Shown: positions 33,361-45,794 of the stretch, piece by piece
Layout of the letters: each line of letters opens with the position of its first letter
Position numbering within the stretch: position 1 is the first letter of the stretch
DNA from: Prorocentrum cordatum
Taxonomy: Eukaryota > Sar > Dinophyceae > Prorocentrales > Prorocentraceae
Assembly (NCBI GenBank): GCA_963575745.1
Contig: CAUYUJ010019336.1
Coordinates: forward strand, 104,501 to 168,500
Length of the DNA stretch: 64,000 nt
Direction of reading: 5' to 3'
The notes under the pieces: generated by a model
What the model was told of the DNA's origin: nothing
Seen by the model: the letters and a program-made list of their open reading frames with translations, nothing else
Database searches by the model: none
Position numbers and translations under genes: made by a program

Positions 33361-33740
33361 AGGGACCATCCCCCTGCACACCTGCTCTGGTGCGAGAAAG
33401 AGAAGGGGAGGGGGAAGGTGAGGAGACGCGGGTGCGCCTCGGCAGGGAAGAAAACCAGAACCCCACGAAACATGTGGGGAAAAAACGCGGAGTACATGAA
33501 ACTGGCCCTCAAGTGGCCCTGAAATGGCCAATAAACTGCCACCCCACGCGTCCCAGAAGCGGTGCAAGAGTGAACCTCTCGATGCCGCCTATGCCCCCGC
33601 TCATTGCCACCCCCCGTTGCCATCCACCCGAGGGTTGCGCCCGCGCCAAGCGGGCCGTGGCCCCGGGGCTGGACGGTGCCGACGACACAAATGAACTCCG
33701 ATAGTCAAAGAAGCGGGCCTGGGCTCTGGCGGAGCTGGGT
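33361..33740. other. Linker, no gene seen
   Basis: Mixed sequence between the tandem repeat and the microsatellite. It contains GCGAGAAAGAGAAGGGGAGG and TGGCCAATAAACTGCC; no gene recognised. Confidence 0.4.
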
Positions 33741-36118
<2,378 letters not shown>

Positions 36119-36267
36119 CAAGGAAGAGGGCAGGAGGAGGCCGCCCCACCAGGGCCGCGGCGCCCCCCGCCCAGCCCCGAGGCGGCTGTCCGCGCCCGGC
36201 CCCCCACCGCCGCAGCCCGGCCCCGAGGCTGCGGGAGCGGCGAGGCCGCAGGGGTGCGCCGAGGACT

Positions 36268-36298
<31 letters not shown>

Positions 36299-36990
36299 GA
36301 GGAGGAGGAGGAGGAGGAGGAGGCTGGATCAGGAGGATGGATGAGGAGGAGAATGGAGGAGGAGGAGGAGGAGGAGGAGGAGGAGGAGGAGGAGGAGGAG
36401 GAGGAGGAGGAGGAGGAGGAGGAAGAGAGGAGTGAGGAGAGGAGGGAGTAGGAGGGAGGAGAGGAGTGATGAGAGGAAGAGGAGGAGGAGGAAGGAGGCG
36501 TAGGAGGAGGAGGAGGAGGAGGAAGAGGAGGAGGGAGGGGGAGAGGGGGGGGGGGCACGGGCCGGCAGAGGCAGCGGCACCACAAAAAACATGGGCAGTG
36601 GGGGCTGCCGGTTCACGGGGGAAGGCGAGTGGCGGGAGGGCGGGCGGGGGCGCGGGAGCCAGAGGGTGTCTGCTGCCCTCGGGGCGCCGGGCCCGCAGAC
36701 ATGCCCCGCGGCGGCAGGGGAGGAGGAGGAGGAGGAGGAGGAGAGGAGGAGGAGAGGAAGAAGGAGGAGGAGGGGGAGGAGAGGAAGGAGGAGGAGGAGG
36801 AGAGGGAATGGGGGTGGGCAGGGTGAGGAAGACGGAGAAAAAGGCGAGAGTAGCAGGAGGACGCAGGAGGAGGAGGAGGAGGAGGAGGAGGAGAGGAGGA
36901 GGAGGAGGAGGAGGAGGAGGAGGAGGAGAAGGAGAAGGAGTAGGAGGAGCAGGAGGAGGAGCAGGAGGAGCAGGTGGAGGGGAGGGCCAC
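36119..36990. repeat. (GAG)n microsatellite blocks, opposite polarity
   Basis: Purine runs of GGA/GAG on the plus strand occupy 36268-36330, 36347-36425, 36478-36540 and 36718-36990, separated by GC-rich linkers. They are complementary to the CTC blocks at 33744-33925 and 35641-36118, so the two fields form a long imperfect inverted arrangement. Confidence 0.93.
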
Positions 36991-37259
36991 GTGCGGGCGG
37001 GAACTCTTCCCCGCGCGCTCGCCCCGTGCGCGGCGCGCGGAACGGGCCAAGCGCTCGCCTCGTCGCCTCCGGCCGCACCAGCTGCTGAGCCGTGGCAGCT
37101 GCGCGATGGCCGCGGGTGAACGCGAGGGGACTATTCTTTCGAAGACTTTGAAGGGCGACCTATTCTTTCGATGGGACTTCTTCCCTCCTCAGCGAAATGT
37201 TCTGAAGGCGTCTTGTATCAAGAGTCGTTTGGCGCCTTTGTGTTCATCGAGTTTCGGCC

Positions 37260-37889
37260 ATGGAAACGCCGCCGCTGTCCCCTGCCCACCCTCAGTGCGG
37301 CCCTCTCGGCGAGCGCGAGAGACTGCTGCGCTGGGGGCCGCTGCGGCCGGGCGCGCCGCGCGCCGTCGACGCCCGGCTTCGGCCGAGGCGGCCGTGCGCC
37401 GGCTCTCGCAGAGCTGTCGTGGCTGTCCGCGGCTGCGGCCGAGGCGGCAGAGCGCCAGCCGAGCAGACCGGGGAGGCGGCCGAGATGACGAAGAGTGTGC
37501 GCTTCTCGGACCAGCTCGCGGAGATCAAGCATATCGCCTCTGCAGGTCGAGAGCTGCCAGCCCTTCAACGGCGACCTGGCCTACGACGGCTGCGCCGGTT
37601 TCTGTGCTCTCCCTCCTCCCCCTCTCCTTCTCGCCCCCCTCCCCCTCCCTCCCCCCCCCCGCCCGTCCACGGGCGAACCGTTTGCTCTGACCGGGCCTCT
37701 GCTCTGCTGCTGCAGGACGATGGCTACCAGGGCTGCTACTGGGCCTGCATAGCGCCGTCTGTGACGGGCGTCGAGGCACACCAGGTTCGCGGACGTCTCG
37801 CCCGCAGGAGTCGCTGCTGCCCGAGGAGTGTGCTGCGCCCGGTACTTTTGAGCGGGCTGCGACGGCCACGGCAGCAACGACGGCGGTGA
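37260..37889 (+). CDS. Candidate gene fragment with a KSVRFSD (PP1-docking-like) motif
   Basis: A plus-strand frame from ATG 37260 (inner ATG 37485) contains MTKSVRFSDQLAEIKHIAS, which looks like real protein; KSVRF resembles the RVxF docking motif for protein phosphatase 1. Further on, the same frame contains QDDGYQGCYWACIAPSVTG. Between them, a different frame reads VESCQPFNGDLAYDGCAG (about 37548-37601), followed by a pyrimidine-rich tract and CTGCTGCAG (37708-37716), typical of an intron 3' end. A small cysteine-bearing protein split by introns is plausible, but I could not find a fully phase-consistent model. The GC-rich composition makes open frames cheap here. Function unknown. Confidence 0.25.
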   Translation: METPPLSPAHPQCGPLGERERLLRWGPLRPGAPRAVDARLRPRRPCAGSRRAVVAVRGCGRGGRAPAEQTGEAAEMTKSVRFSDQLAEIKHIASAGRELPALQRRPGLRRLRRFLCSPSSPSPSRPPPPPSPPPPVHGRTVCSDRASALLLQDDGYQGCYWACIAPSVTGVEAHQVRGRLARRSRCCPRSVLRPVLLSGLRRPRQQRRR

Positions 37890-38562
37890 CGATTCGGTGG
37901 CAACTCGCGGGAGCCGCCCATGCCATCTTGCTGGCTCTTGCGAAGCGACGCTGAAAGACGCACATCCACACTCATCGACGCTGAAGCGACGCAACTCGAC
38001 GCTTCTCGGCGCCAAATCGGCGCTCTCTCTCTCTTCGACGACCAGACGCCAGCGCCCGCTGGGGCACTCTGAAGATGGAACTTCGAGGACATGCAAGGCT
38101 CCAATGATTTGCCACCGGATGACGACGAGGAGTCCGTGAGAGCGACTGGGCGACACGCCCCGCCGCTGCAGCGAGCCGCGTCGGCGAGGGCGGGACCGGC
38201 GGCAGCGTCGGCGACAGCGGGAGCAGCGTCGGCGGCGAGACGGAGGGCAGCGTCGGCGACGACACGCTGGAGGGCGCGGGCAGCACGAGGGCGCGGGCGC
38301 GTGCCCCGCCCCGCCCCGTGGCCGGAGGGAGGAAAAACACAGCGCGGCGCACGCGAGCCTTCGGAGCGTTCCGCGCGGAGCTCCTCCGCGCACGCAGCTC
38401 CGAGAGCGCCTGCGGCCGTGCAGGCGAGCGCCGCTGCTGCGGGCGAGCGAGGAGGGCGCCAGCGGCCCCGACGCCCGGGCCCCTGCGCCTTGGCCACGTC
38501 GAGTCCGAGGGCAGCGACGGCGAGGCGGAGTCCGGAGGCCAGGGCGCCCCGGGCCCTGCGCA
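37890..38562. other. GC-rich region, no gene seen
   Basis: Very GC-rich, with many overlapping frames on both strands made of Arg/Ala/Pro/Ser. No recognisable domains. It could be 3' sequence of the candidate at 37260-37889. Confidence 0.35.
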
Positions 38563-38717
38563 GGGGGGCCACGTGCGAGCCCTGCCCCTGCCCCCCCCAC
38601 GATTTCCGAGGGGGAGGGCGGGGTTCGCTCCGTTCGGGAGCTCCCGAGCGGAGTGAGCCCCACCCTCCCCCTCGGAAATCGTGGGGGGGTAGGGGCAGGG
38701 CTCGCACGTGGCCCCCC
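38563..38717. repeat. Long near-perfect inverted repeat (foldback hairpin)
   Basis: The left arm starts GGGGGGCCACGTGCGAGCCC at 38563 and contains CACGATTTCCGAGGGGGAGGG. The right arm is its complement, ending GGGCTCGCACGTGGCCCCCC at 38717. The arms are about 70 bp with only a few mismatches, around a short centre near TTCGGGAGCTCCCGA. It has the shape of a foldback element or a strong hairpin. Confidence 0.85.
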
Positions 38718-39034
38718 GCTGCGGCACACGAGGAGATCGAGGGCGAGTTCCGCACCGCGAGGGGCCCCGTCCGCGGGGCTGCCTGCAGGCGCCGCCGGCC
38801 AGCCGCGCCGCGGAGCCCTGCCGTCCTGGTCGCCTGCTCCGGATTCCATAATAAAGTCGGGGGGGGTCACATTTTTGGAGGGCGCATCCCTAAGATTGTC
38901 ATCGCCTTTTGGCGTGCCAATCTTAGGGATAGGGATAAGTTCGAGGCTGGTAAACAGTTGGCGTTCTCTAAGCGGCCCTGGGCGTTTACTCCGGATTCCA
39001 TAGTAAAGTCGGGGGGGTCACATTTGGGGGGGGG
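38718..39034. repeat. Direct repeat pair enclosing a hairpin
   Basis: CTCCGGATTCCATAATAAAG followed by TCGGGGGGGTCACATTT occurs at about 38839 and, with one change (ATAGTAAAG), at about 38991. Between them, ATCCCTAAGATTG (38886-38898) pairs with CAATCTTAGGGAT (38918-38930), a perfect 13-bp stem whose loop contains an inner CGCC/GGCG stem. Confidence 0.8.
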
Positions 39035-39297
39035 TCTGATTTGAGCTGTCTTGGAAGCTTCGGGGGGAACTGGGCAGAGGGCCGCCCTTTCATGGATGGT
39101 CTGGGAGGGTCTAAAACTTCTCGTCTGGGAGGGTTGAGACCCAATCCCTTTTATTACGAAATCTGGAGTAGACGCATCTACTGCTCCCTGGCCAGGCCCA
39201 CCCTGCAGCAGCGGCGTATACGCCGAGCTCCTGCCTCGGGCAGGAGGGCGCGCACACGGCTCCTTGGCCCAGAAAGGGCCCGGCCAGAGGGCAATGC

Positions 39298-39430
39298 ACA
39301 CAAATAAAAAGATTCCCCATATTTTCCCATATTCTCCGGGTTTTTGTCTTCCCCCCCCACTTCCCACATTTTTGCATATTTTCCTGGGAGTCGACGATTA
39401 ATTGTGTCTGTGTTTCTTTCCCTCCTGAAG
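39298..39430. repeat. Dispersed 130-bp repeat, copy 1
   Basis: Shares AAAAAGATTCCCCATATTTT, TTGTCTTCCCCCCC, TATTTTCCTGGG and TTGTGTCTGTGT...TCCCTCCTGAAG with 40146-40281. Both copies run in plus orientation. It is AT-richer than its surroundings and ends at a possible 3' splice-like pyrimidine tract. Confidence 0.8.
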
Positions 39431-39887
39431 GTACAGATTCAGTCTCACGACGCTCGAGAGCCGAGCTCCGCACGGTCAACAGCTCAGTGGCTGCTCTGCA
39501 CTTGCTCCAGTTCTACTCGGGAGGGCGCGTTCGCCTTCCGCCTGCGGCACCCGCACGACACCCCCGAAAGACTTGGGCGTGCAGTGCTGGTTCTGATGCA
39601 TGCTCCGCGTGCGGATCATGCATTAAAAAATGCACGGATCCAGTATTAAAAACAACGATGAGTTCGTGCATGAATTTACTCACAGATCAATCATGCATCA
39701 AAACCCTATGTGTTTAACCATCCTATGTGTTTAAAAAAAACTGCCCTGTGCGTGCTGCACCCGGCGAACTCGGGCCCCCGTCTGCGGGCACCCCCCGCGC
39801 GTCGTCGAAGAGTCCGCGCGAGCGGGCGGCCGCCGGATTGTTCCGGCGCGGACAATAGGCCTTCTTCCGGACGATCCCCCTGGTGGC
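39431..39887. other. Intergenic, nothing recognised
   Basis: Contains a locally AT-rich patch (39600-39745) with repeated ATGCAT-type words and TTAACCATCCTATGTGTTTA. No gene recognised. Confidence 0.35.
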
Positions 39888-40092
39888 TTTCCGCTGCGCG
39901 GGCTGGCGGCACAAGGGGGTGGGGGGAGGGGGGAGGGCTTCTTAGAAGCAGGCTGCTTCTCAGAAGGCGCCGGCCTTACATCTATAGATGAGGCCCGCGC
40001 CTTCTAAGAAGCAGGGGTGCTTCTGAGAGGCCCTCCCCCCTCCCCCCACCCCCCTCTGCGCGTGGCTGATTTCCGCTGCGCGGGCTGGCGGC
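39888..40092. repeat. Foldback element flanked by 23-bp direct repeats
   Basis: TTTCCGCTGCGCGGGCTGGC followed by GGC occurs at 39888-39910 and again at 40070-40092. Between them lies an inverted repeat (39915-40053). The left arm is GGGGGTGGGGGGAGGGGGG then AGGGC-TTCTTAGAAGCAG; the right arm is GAGAGGCC-CTCCCCCCTCC then CCCCACCCCC. The centre also holds inverted GGCGCCGGCC / GGCCCGCGCC pieces. Confidence 0.8.
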
Positions 40093-40145
40093 GCGTGGCG
40101 ACCCTATGCGTCGAGGGGCACTCCAGGCGTAAAGGGGCCCCAGGA

Positions 40146-40281
40146 CGCACAAAGAAAAAGATTCCCCATGTTTTCCCGTATTTTATGGGTGTGTGTCTTC
40201 CCCCCCGCTTCCCATATTTTCCTATATTTTCCTGGGGATCGTCGACTAGTTGTGTCTGTGTGTTTTTTTCTCCCTCCTGAA
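40146..40281. repeat. Dispersed 130-bp repeat, copy 2
   Basis: Second copy of the segment at 39298-39430, with AAAAAGATTCCCCATGTTTT, GTCTTCCCCCCCGCTTCCCA and TTGTGTCTGTGTG...TCCCTCCTGAAG. Between the two copies lies the foldback at 39888-40092. Confidence 0.8.
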
Positions 40282-41461
40282 GTCGGGCGGGTGAGCTGCT
40301 GTCACGGCTGCTGGGAGTGGCTCCGGAGCTTGCGAACCTCCTCGAGATGGGCGGCTTGCAGCGCCTGCTGTCTGGCGGTGCCCAGAGGGGTGGGCATGCA
40401 GCAGCAGGCCCAAAGGAGAGCTGGCGATGAGCCGCGTCGGCCGCGCAAGCCGCCCGCACCACGCGGAGAGCTGGCTGAGCGCAGCCGCCCGCACCAGCCC
40501 TGCCCAGCCTCCGAGGCCTGCCGGGAGTGCCTTAAAACTTCCCTGATCAGCGCTCCCCGGGCCTGCCCGACGGGAGCCCGAGCTCCTCGCCCGGGCTAGC
40601 CCGCGCCCCAGACAGAACTCCCGCCTCGAGCCCCTGGCCATCGCTCGGACGTCCATTCCCTGTGTTTTTTGTTGGGTTTCGTGCGTGGCTTTTTCGCCTA
40701 ATGATCAAGGATGCTCCTCGATGGTCCTCGCCGAGGAAAAAGCGCACACGTCGGAGCGATGCCAAGGCCCTGGCTTGAGCCTCGGACGCTCTCAGGGGTC
40801 CCCCCCAGGCCTGCCCAGGGCCCCTGGCCGTGCCAGACGCGCTCACGTCGGCCGCAGCTGCCCTGGCCTGGGCGCCGCCGTGGTGGCCACGGGCGGCCCG
40901 CCCGCTCGCCGCTGCCTCGTGCTGTGTTCGCCCGCCCGCTGCTCGGCAGGCTCGGCCGGCGAGCGTGGGCCCAGCAGCTGCCTTCCGGGTGGCCGCCGCC
41001 GAGTCTTGCCTCTTCGGATCGGAGGCCTGGCCCCCCTTTTGGCGGCCCCTGCTCCGCGGACCGCGCCAAAGAGGTGCTGCTGCCGCAGCTCCGGCCCGAC
41101 CGGATCTCGGGCAGCCGGAGGCGCCTCCGCCCCGATCTGCGCGCTGCTGCACCGCAGCAGCGCGCTCTCCCGACCAGCTCTGGGCGTCGCTTCATCGAGG
41201 GGCGATACATGGGAGGGGAACACAGGTACAACTTTCCGGGCCCTAAGGGACCCTTTTTGGGCCCTGAAGGGCCCGCCCCTTTTCTGCGGCCCTCGCTGCC
41301 AACCTACTGATCGCCCCCCATGACGCGACGTGCCGTGGTGCCGGTGGGGGAGCTGGAGGAAACAGTCGGTGAGGTGGATGGGTGGTATGATGCCCGCGTT
41401 CCGGCGCGGGCCCTGGCCCTTCTGGCGCGGGTTCCTGCGCACTCCTGGACAATGTGGCGAT
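40282..41461. other. GC-rich region, no gene supported
   Basis: Several long frames on both strands overlap each other, all Ala/Arg/Pro/Gly-rich, with no recognisable domain or convincing start. Nearby GGGCCCTAAGGGACCC and GGGCCCTGAAGGGCCC (41239-41272) are small palindromic pieces. I see no supported gene. Confidence 0.35.
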
Positions 41462-41835
41462 CGTGTTCTTATTCGGCGTTTCGACGTTGGGCGGAAGGAG
41501 GGGGAGGGGGGTGGTCTGGCTCTGGACCTCTGTTTAACGCGACGGTTTGCAGCAGTGCGTCCTATGGGGGGGACCCCATCTGCTCGAAACGGGCGCCAGA
41601 AACAGCCAAGATCTACTCCATGGGCGGGGGGGAGGGGGGTTCGACAGAGCTGGACCTAAACGTTGTCTTTCGTTTTGTTTTCGTTTTGCTCTACCTGTCT
41701 TCCTGTACGTTCCCTGCCGAAGCGAAAACCAAAACAATGCCGAAATCCAGCTAAACAGTGTTCTGGTCCAGCCCTGGGTTGCAAGGGCCCGCGCCGACCG
41801 GCAAGACAATGATGAAAAAGAAAACGCTCACGCTG
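41462..41835. repeat. Dispersed repeat, copy B, with inserted hairpin-like segment
   Basis: Copy of 29932-30165. It differs by about 140 extra bases at 41645-41785. The core of this insert begins CTGGACCTAAACGTTGT and ends CCGAAATCCAG, imperfect inverted ends. Internal TTTTGTTTTCGTTTTG faces CGAAAACCAAAACAATG. Confidence 0.75.
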
Positions 41836-42599
41836 CGGCGGTTGGACGGGGGTCTGCCTTGGTTGGGGGTGGCTGCTCCAGGGGAGGCTCACGCTTCGAG
41901 GATATCCCTTCGGCCGCTCTCTTCGCGGGGCGGCCAAGTGGCTGCTCCTGGGGAGGCCCAAGCTTCGAGGATCCCTCTTCGGCGGCTCTCTTCGCGGGGC
42001 GGCCAAGCCCAGGGACGCTCCACGGAGAGGCCACTCGCCCCTCCGCGGGCGAGCCCCCCCCCGAGGGCGTCGGCTCGGGGCGCGCCTCCCCGGGCGAGTG
42101 GCGGTGCCCCCGAGTCAGCCTGCGCGTGAACTCCGGGACGCCTGCTACCCGCAGGCGGCAGAGCCCACCTGCGCCTCCATCGGCGGCTCGAAAGAGCCTC
42201 GAGAAAGAAAGGGGGAGGAGAAAGAAAGGAGGTGGTGGAGGCGGAGGAGGATTACGAGGAGGACGAGGAGGAGGAAGACGAGGACGAGGAGGAAGGTGAG
42301 GAAGACGAGGAGGAGGAGGAGGAGGAGGAGGAGGAGGAGGAGGAGGAGGATGGCAAGTTGCACGTTGGCCCGTGGGGCCCTTGTAATAAGGTGGTTCTTG
42401 CGCGCTCAACAGCCACGGGGCGCGACTACGCGCATTAAGCTCACACGTGCACTTTCACCCACCAGGGAACAGGAAATCATATGATAATTCAAATAATAAC
42501 ACTGAAACTATCGCGAGCGCCCTGAAGTGCCAGCAAACACCTTATCGTTCCGTTTTGCTCCTCCTATTTCTTCCTCATCGGCTATCATGTTACTCCATG
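41836..42599. repeat. Duplicated GGGGAGGC-AGCTTCGAGGAT segment and GAG microsatellite
   Basis: GCTCCAGGGGAGGCTCACGC (41876) and GCTCCTGGGGAGGCCCAAGC (41944) start a 68-bp tandem pair, each continuing CTTCGAGGAT and CTCTCTTCGCGGGGCGGCC. 42240-42356 is a GAG-rich microsatellite. 42450-42600 is AT-richer and is the 3' flank of the next gene. Confidence 0.65.
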
Positions 42600-45500
42600 T
42601 TATTTTTGGCCCTCCCCTCCCACCCCGTCCCTCACAAACATCATTTTCAACTCACCTACGCTCCTGCGCCCTTCACGCTTCACGCTGGGTGCTTGCGCCA
42701 GCCCCACTGGCGCAGAAAGGAGCAGCAGCGGCCTGTGGAAAAAAGAAAACAGTCGAGCTGTCTTCCACTTCCTCCTCCTGCCTCCTCGTTCCCTCCACCC
42801 CCTCATCTCCTTCTCTGTAACCACCTCCTCCTCCTCCTCCGAGGCCGCACGGCCGCCGGCCGTCGCGGCCAGCTCTACATAAGATCGAGGATGGCGCTCA
42901 TCCTCGAGGTGTCCTTTTTTCATCAGCTCGAACAGCTTGGCGACGGCAACGTACCGCTCCTTCGCGACATCACCCGCCGCCACTGTGCTCTTGCGGATCC
43001 CGTAGTTCAGCTGTTCGCTTTTCTCGCACATCTCCACGACGATCCAGCCAACTGGGACGTACAGTAGGCTCTTGGCCGTCTGCGTCGCCTTGACGATGGG
43101 GATGGCCGACGCGACGATCTCCTTCAAGCCGCTGTCGTCCAGGGTGGCGATCGCCTCGATGGTAGACGAAGGGTCGGCTGGTGTCGCGATCTTCTTGAGG
43201 ATATAAGGGCAAGTCTCACTGCTGAGGGCCTCGAAGAGCGCCTTGGTATCAATCAGGAGACTGTGAACCTTGCCAGCAGCGAGAAGCCTTTCCATGGCGA
43301 CGCAGTTCGGCGTGAAGCCCGACCACATCATCGTCTCCTTGTACCCCAGCTTCCAAACAGAGTTCATGAACGCGGAGCCACCGCCCACAGAGCTGATGTC
43401 GATCGTAGGCGGCTTCCACGTGTCGAGGAAAGCCTGAACCTCAGTCAAGCCGTTGCCCGCCGCCTTCCCTGGGCCAACGAGTTGCTTCTGGCCTCTCTCT
43501 TCCACGGCGTTCCTGAAAGCCGTCGCCCACGAGGCCAGCTCCTTCTGAAGGCCACTGTTGCCGACGAGGAGCGCGATGTTGTCGGACTCCTGCACCAGGA
43601 AGGGCGAGTTCCATGTCTCAGAGTCGCAGTCAGGCACCTCGGCGATGATATCCACACTTTTCACATCAGCCCACGTAGCCTCGAAGATCGGCCTTCTCGT
43701 CTGAACTTCATCTTGAAGTGGTTGCTTGGCCTTGGCCCTGATCGCAGCTGCCGCCTGCGCCGCCTCCTCTCTGACTTTCTGGAGGGCCAACTGCTGGGCC
43801 TTCTTCTCCTGATCCTTCCTCTCGCGTTCAACTCGTTTCCTCTTCTGTGTCACATGAGATTCGATATACCCGCATGTAGTCTTGACAGATCCAATCAGCT
43901 CGGTGGCGATGGAGATGCACTGCTCCCATGTCTCCATGAAGTCGCCGAGCTCATCGGACGTGTTGACTTCCCAGATGCCCTCCTCCTGCATGGTCTGCAT
44001 CTCGATGCGCGACTTGATGTTCGCCGGGTCGCCTCCGAACGGTTTCCTGGCCTTCTCCCTCTCGGCGAGATCCTTCAACGATATCTCCATCATCTCAGTG
44101 TCTGACAGGATCGCAGGCGAGCATCCGCCAGGAGTCGAGGCAGCAGACGCGCATCCAGGCGATGTCGCAGCGGAATTGCCATCGTCCGCGCCGAGGTTGA
44201 ACAGCTTGACGACCTTGTGCAGGCCCTGCCATTTGAGAGCGAGCTGCCAACGAGACTGGAGACTCCTGATGTATGACAACAGTGGCTTGTCGTCGTTCGT
44301 CTCCGTCACGGGGATGGCCTTCAATATGTTCATGATCTGCTCCGCCTCGGCCTTGTTCGATGAGAACCTGTTGTCGATCTTCACGAGGTCTGTCGTCATG
44401 GTGCCGTGGACCTTCGGGATGTCGCGCTCGATCACGTAGGACTTGCTGGTTCGCCTCTTCTTCCCAGAACTTGATCCAGGATCTCGCGGTGAGTCTTTCT
44501 TGCCACCAGACGTTTGTTCGAGGATATCTTTTCTCTTCATCACCCTTTGCAGCTCCAACTTGTTCGTGAAGAACCCGTCAGCAGTCGAAGCAGTCGACTC
44601 CTGGACGAACTCCTTGATCGAGTCGGCCTCGCCCTCGGACATGTTCTTCTGCTCCGCGCCCTTCTCCACGAAGGCGTTCTCGATGCTCCTGCGGCCCCCC
44701 CGCTCGCGCTCAGGACCGACGGGAATCCAGAGCTGCTTTCGACCTTTAAAACCCTTGTTGTCCCTGTCCACCCTGGGGTTCGAGTCCAGCTCCTCCCACC
44801 ACTCTGTCTCCTCACTCTTAGTGAGGCCCAACACGGTCATACAGTGGCAATGGAAGGCTTGCCGGGTCATTGGTTTGTCGACGTCTCTGTCGGTGGTGAA
44901 CGTGTCGGACTTATGCGATTTCTGAAACTGGCTTGATTGAATGATGTTCTTCCTGGCGTACTTCTTATCAGAAGGGTTCGCCTTCGCAGCTCCGCAGGCA
45001 AGGGTTCGGATTGCGCCCAGGGCTCTCTGGGGTCGATTTTCGGTCGGTCGAAAAGCCGAAAACACCAAAAGTTCAGTCCAAGACCAGTCCAGAGAACACG
45101 GTACACAACAGTACAGATTGCACACATTGGTGTGCTACCAAGTCCCCTTTGAGAGCCCTTGCGCAATCCGAAGATTTGCCCCGACGCCTCAGCAAACGCG
45201 TTGGTCTTCTCAGCCAGGGAGGTGTCGTCCTTCTTGGCCTCCTGCGGCGGGAGAGCAAGCAGAATCTAAACACTGCGCGTGGCCCTGGGCACCAGTCCTC
45301 CAACGAAACCATTTTCAAACATTCAAACATTCGGCCCAGGTCCCGACGGCGGCCAACGTAGGAACGATACGTTTCAACTCCGCTCGCTCCTCCCACTCTG
45401 CCTTGGACTCATCTGTCGCCGTCTTGGCTCTCGCCATCTTCCACTCCAGCGTGTCGTGGTAACGCTTGTGGATATCGCAGAACTTGTAGCGCTCCCCCAT

Positions 45501-45704
45501 GCGATCCAGCGGGCAACAGATGCACGCCTTCACCGTGTCCGAGGTGGAAGAAGCAGCTGCTTTCCGTCCGCCGCGGCCGCGGCCGCGGCCGCGGCCGCGG
45601 CCGCGCCCTAGTTGAACTTCCTGACCCGCACCAGCGTGCTGCGACTCTGACAGCGATGGCTGCTCTGATGCATCCCCGCCAAACGTCAGCTCCTCTTCGC
45701 CCAT
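42600..45704 (-). CDS. Three-exon RGG-box / zinc-finger-like protein, 943 residues, SL-tagged
   Basis: Exons are 45366-45704, 45139-45241 and 42600-44989 (minus). Both introns are GT..AG with matching phases: 45242-45365 (124 nt, phase 0) and 44990-45138 (149 nt, phase 1). The joined frame is exactly 944 codons. ATG is at 45704. Residues 33-47 are an Arg-Gly run encoded by a GGCCGC repeat. CICC at 61-64 with Cys76 and His79 (KFCDIHKRYHD) could bind zinc. The conserved-looking region LGLTKSEETEWWEELDSNP and DRDNKGFKGRKQLWIPVGP follows, then a basic patch (GKKRRTSKSY) and a charged helix, probably a coiled coil, at about 525-566. The C-terminus after about 870 is low-complexity and may be unreal. 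The RGG box and finger suggest nucleic-acid binding, but function is unknown. From memory, similar proteins are multi-copy in dinoflagellates; I could not check this. An SL relic lies 70 bases upstream. Confidence 0.7.
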
Positions 45705-45773
45705 GGTGTCTGCACCAGCCGGGAAGCAGCAGCGTTCGGGTCGGGCGCGCACAAGGAAGTGCCGAAAACAATA

Positions 45774-45794
45774 CTTGAGCCAAAACGGCTACGC
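45774..45794 (-). other. Relict dinoflagellate spliced leader (SL)
   Basis: The minus strand reads GCGTAGCC-G-TTTTGGCTCAAG, 19 of 21 matches to DinoSL. It sits 70 bases upstream of ATG 45704 in the sense direction, exactly where the SL sits in a mature mRNA. This marks the gene at 42600-45704 as a probable product of mRNA retroposition. Confidence 0.85.

Noticed and set aside
45242-45365. Frameshift instead of an intron in the 943-residue gene
   Set aside because: GT and AG ends fall at matching phases, as do those of the next intron, and the joined length is an exact number of codons; an intron is the simpler explanation.
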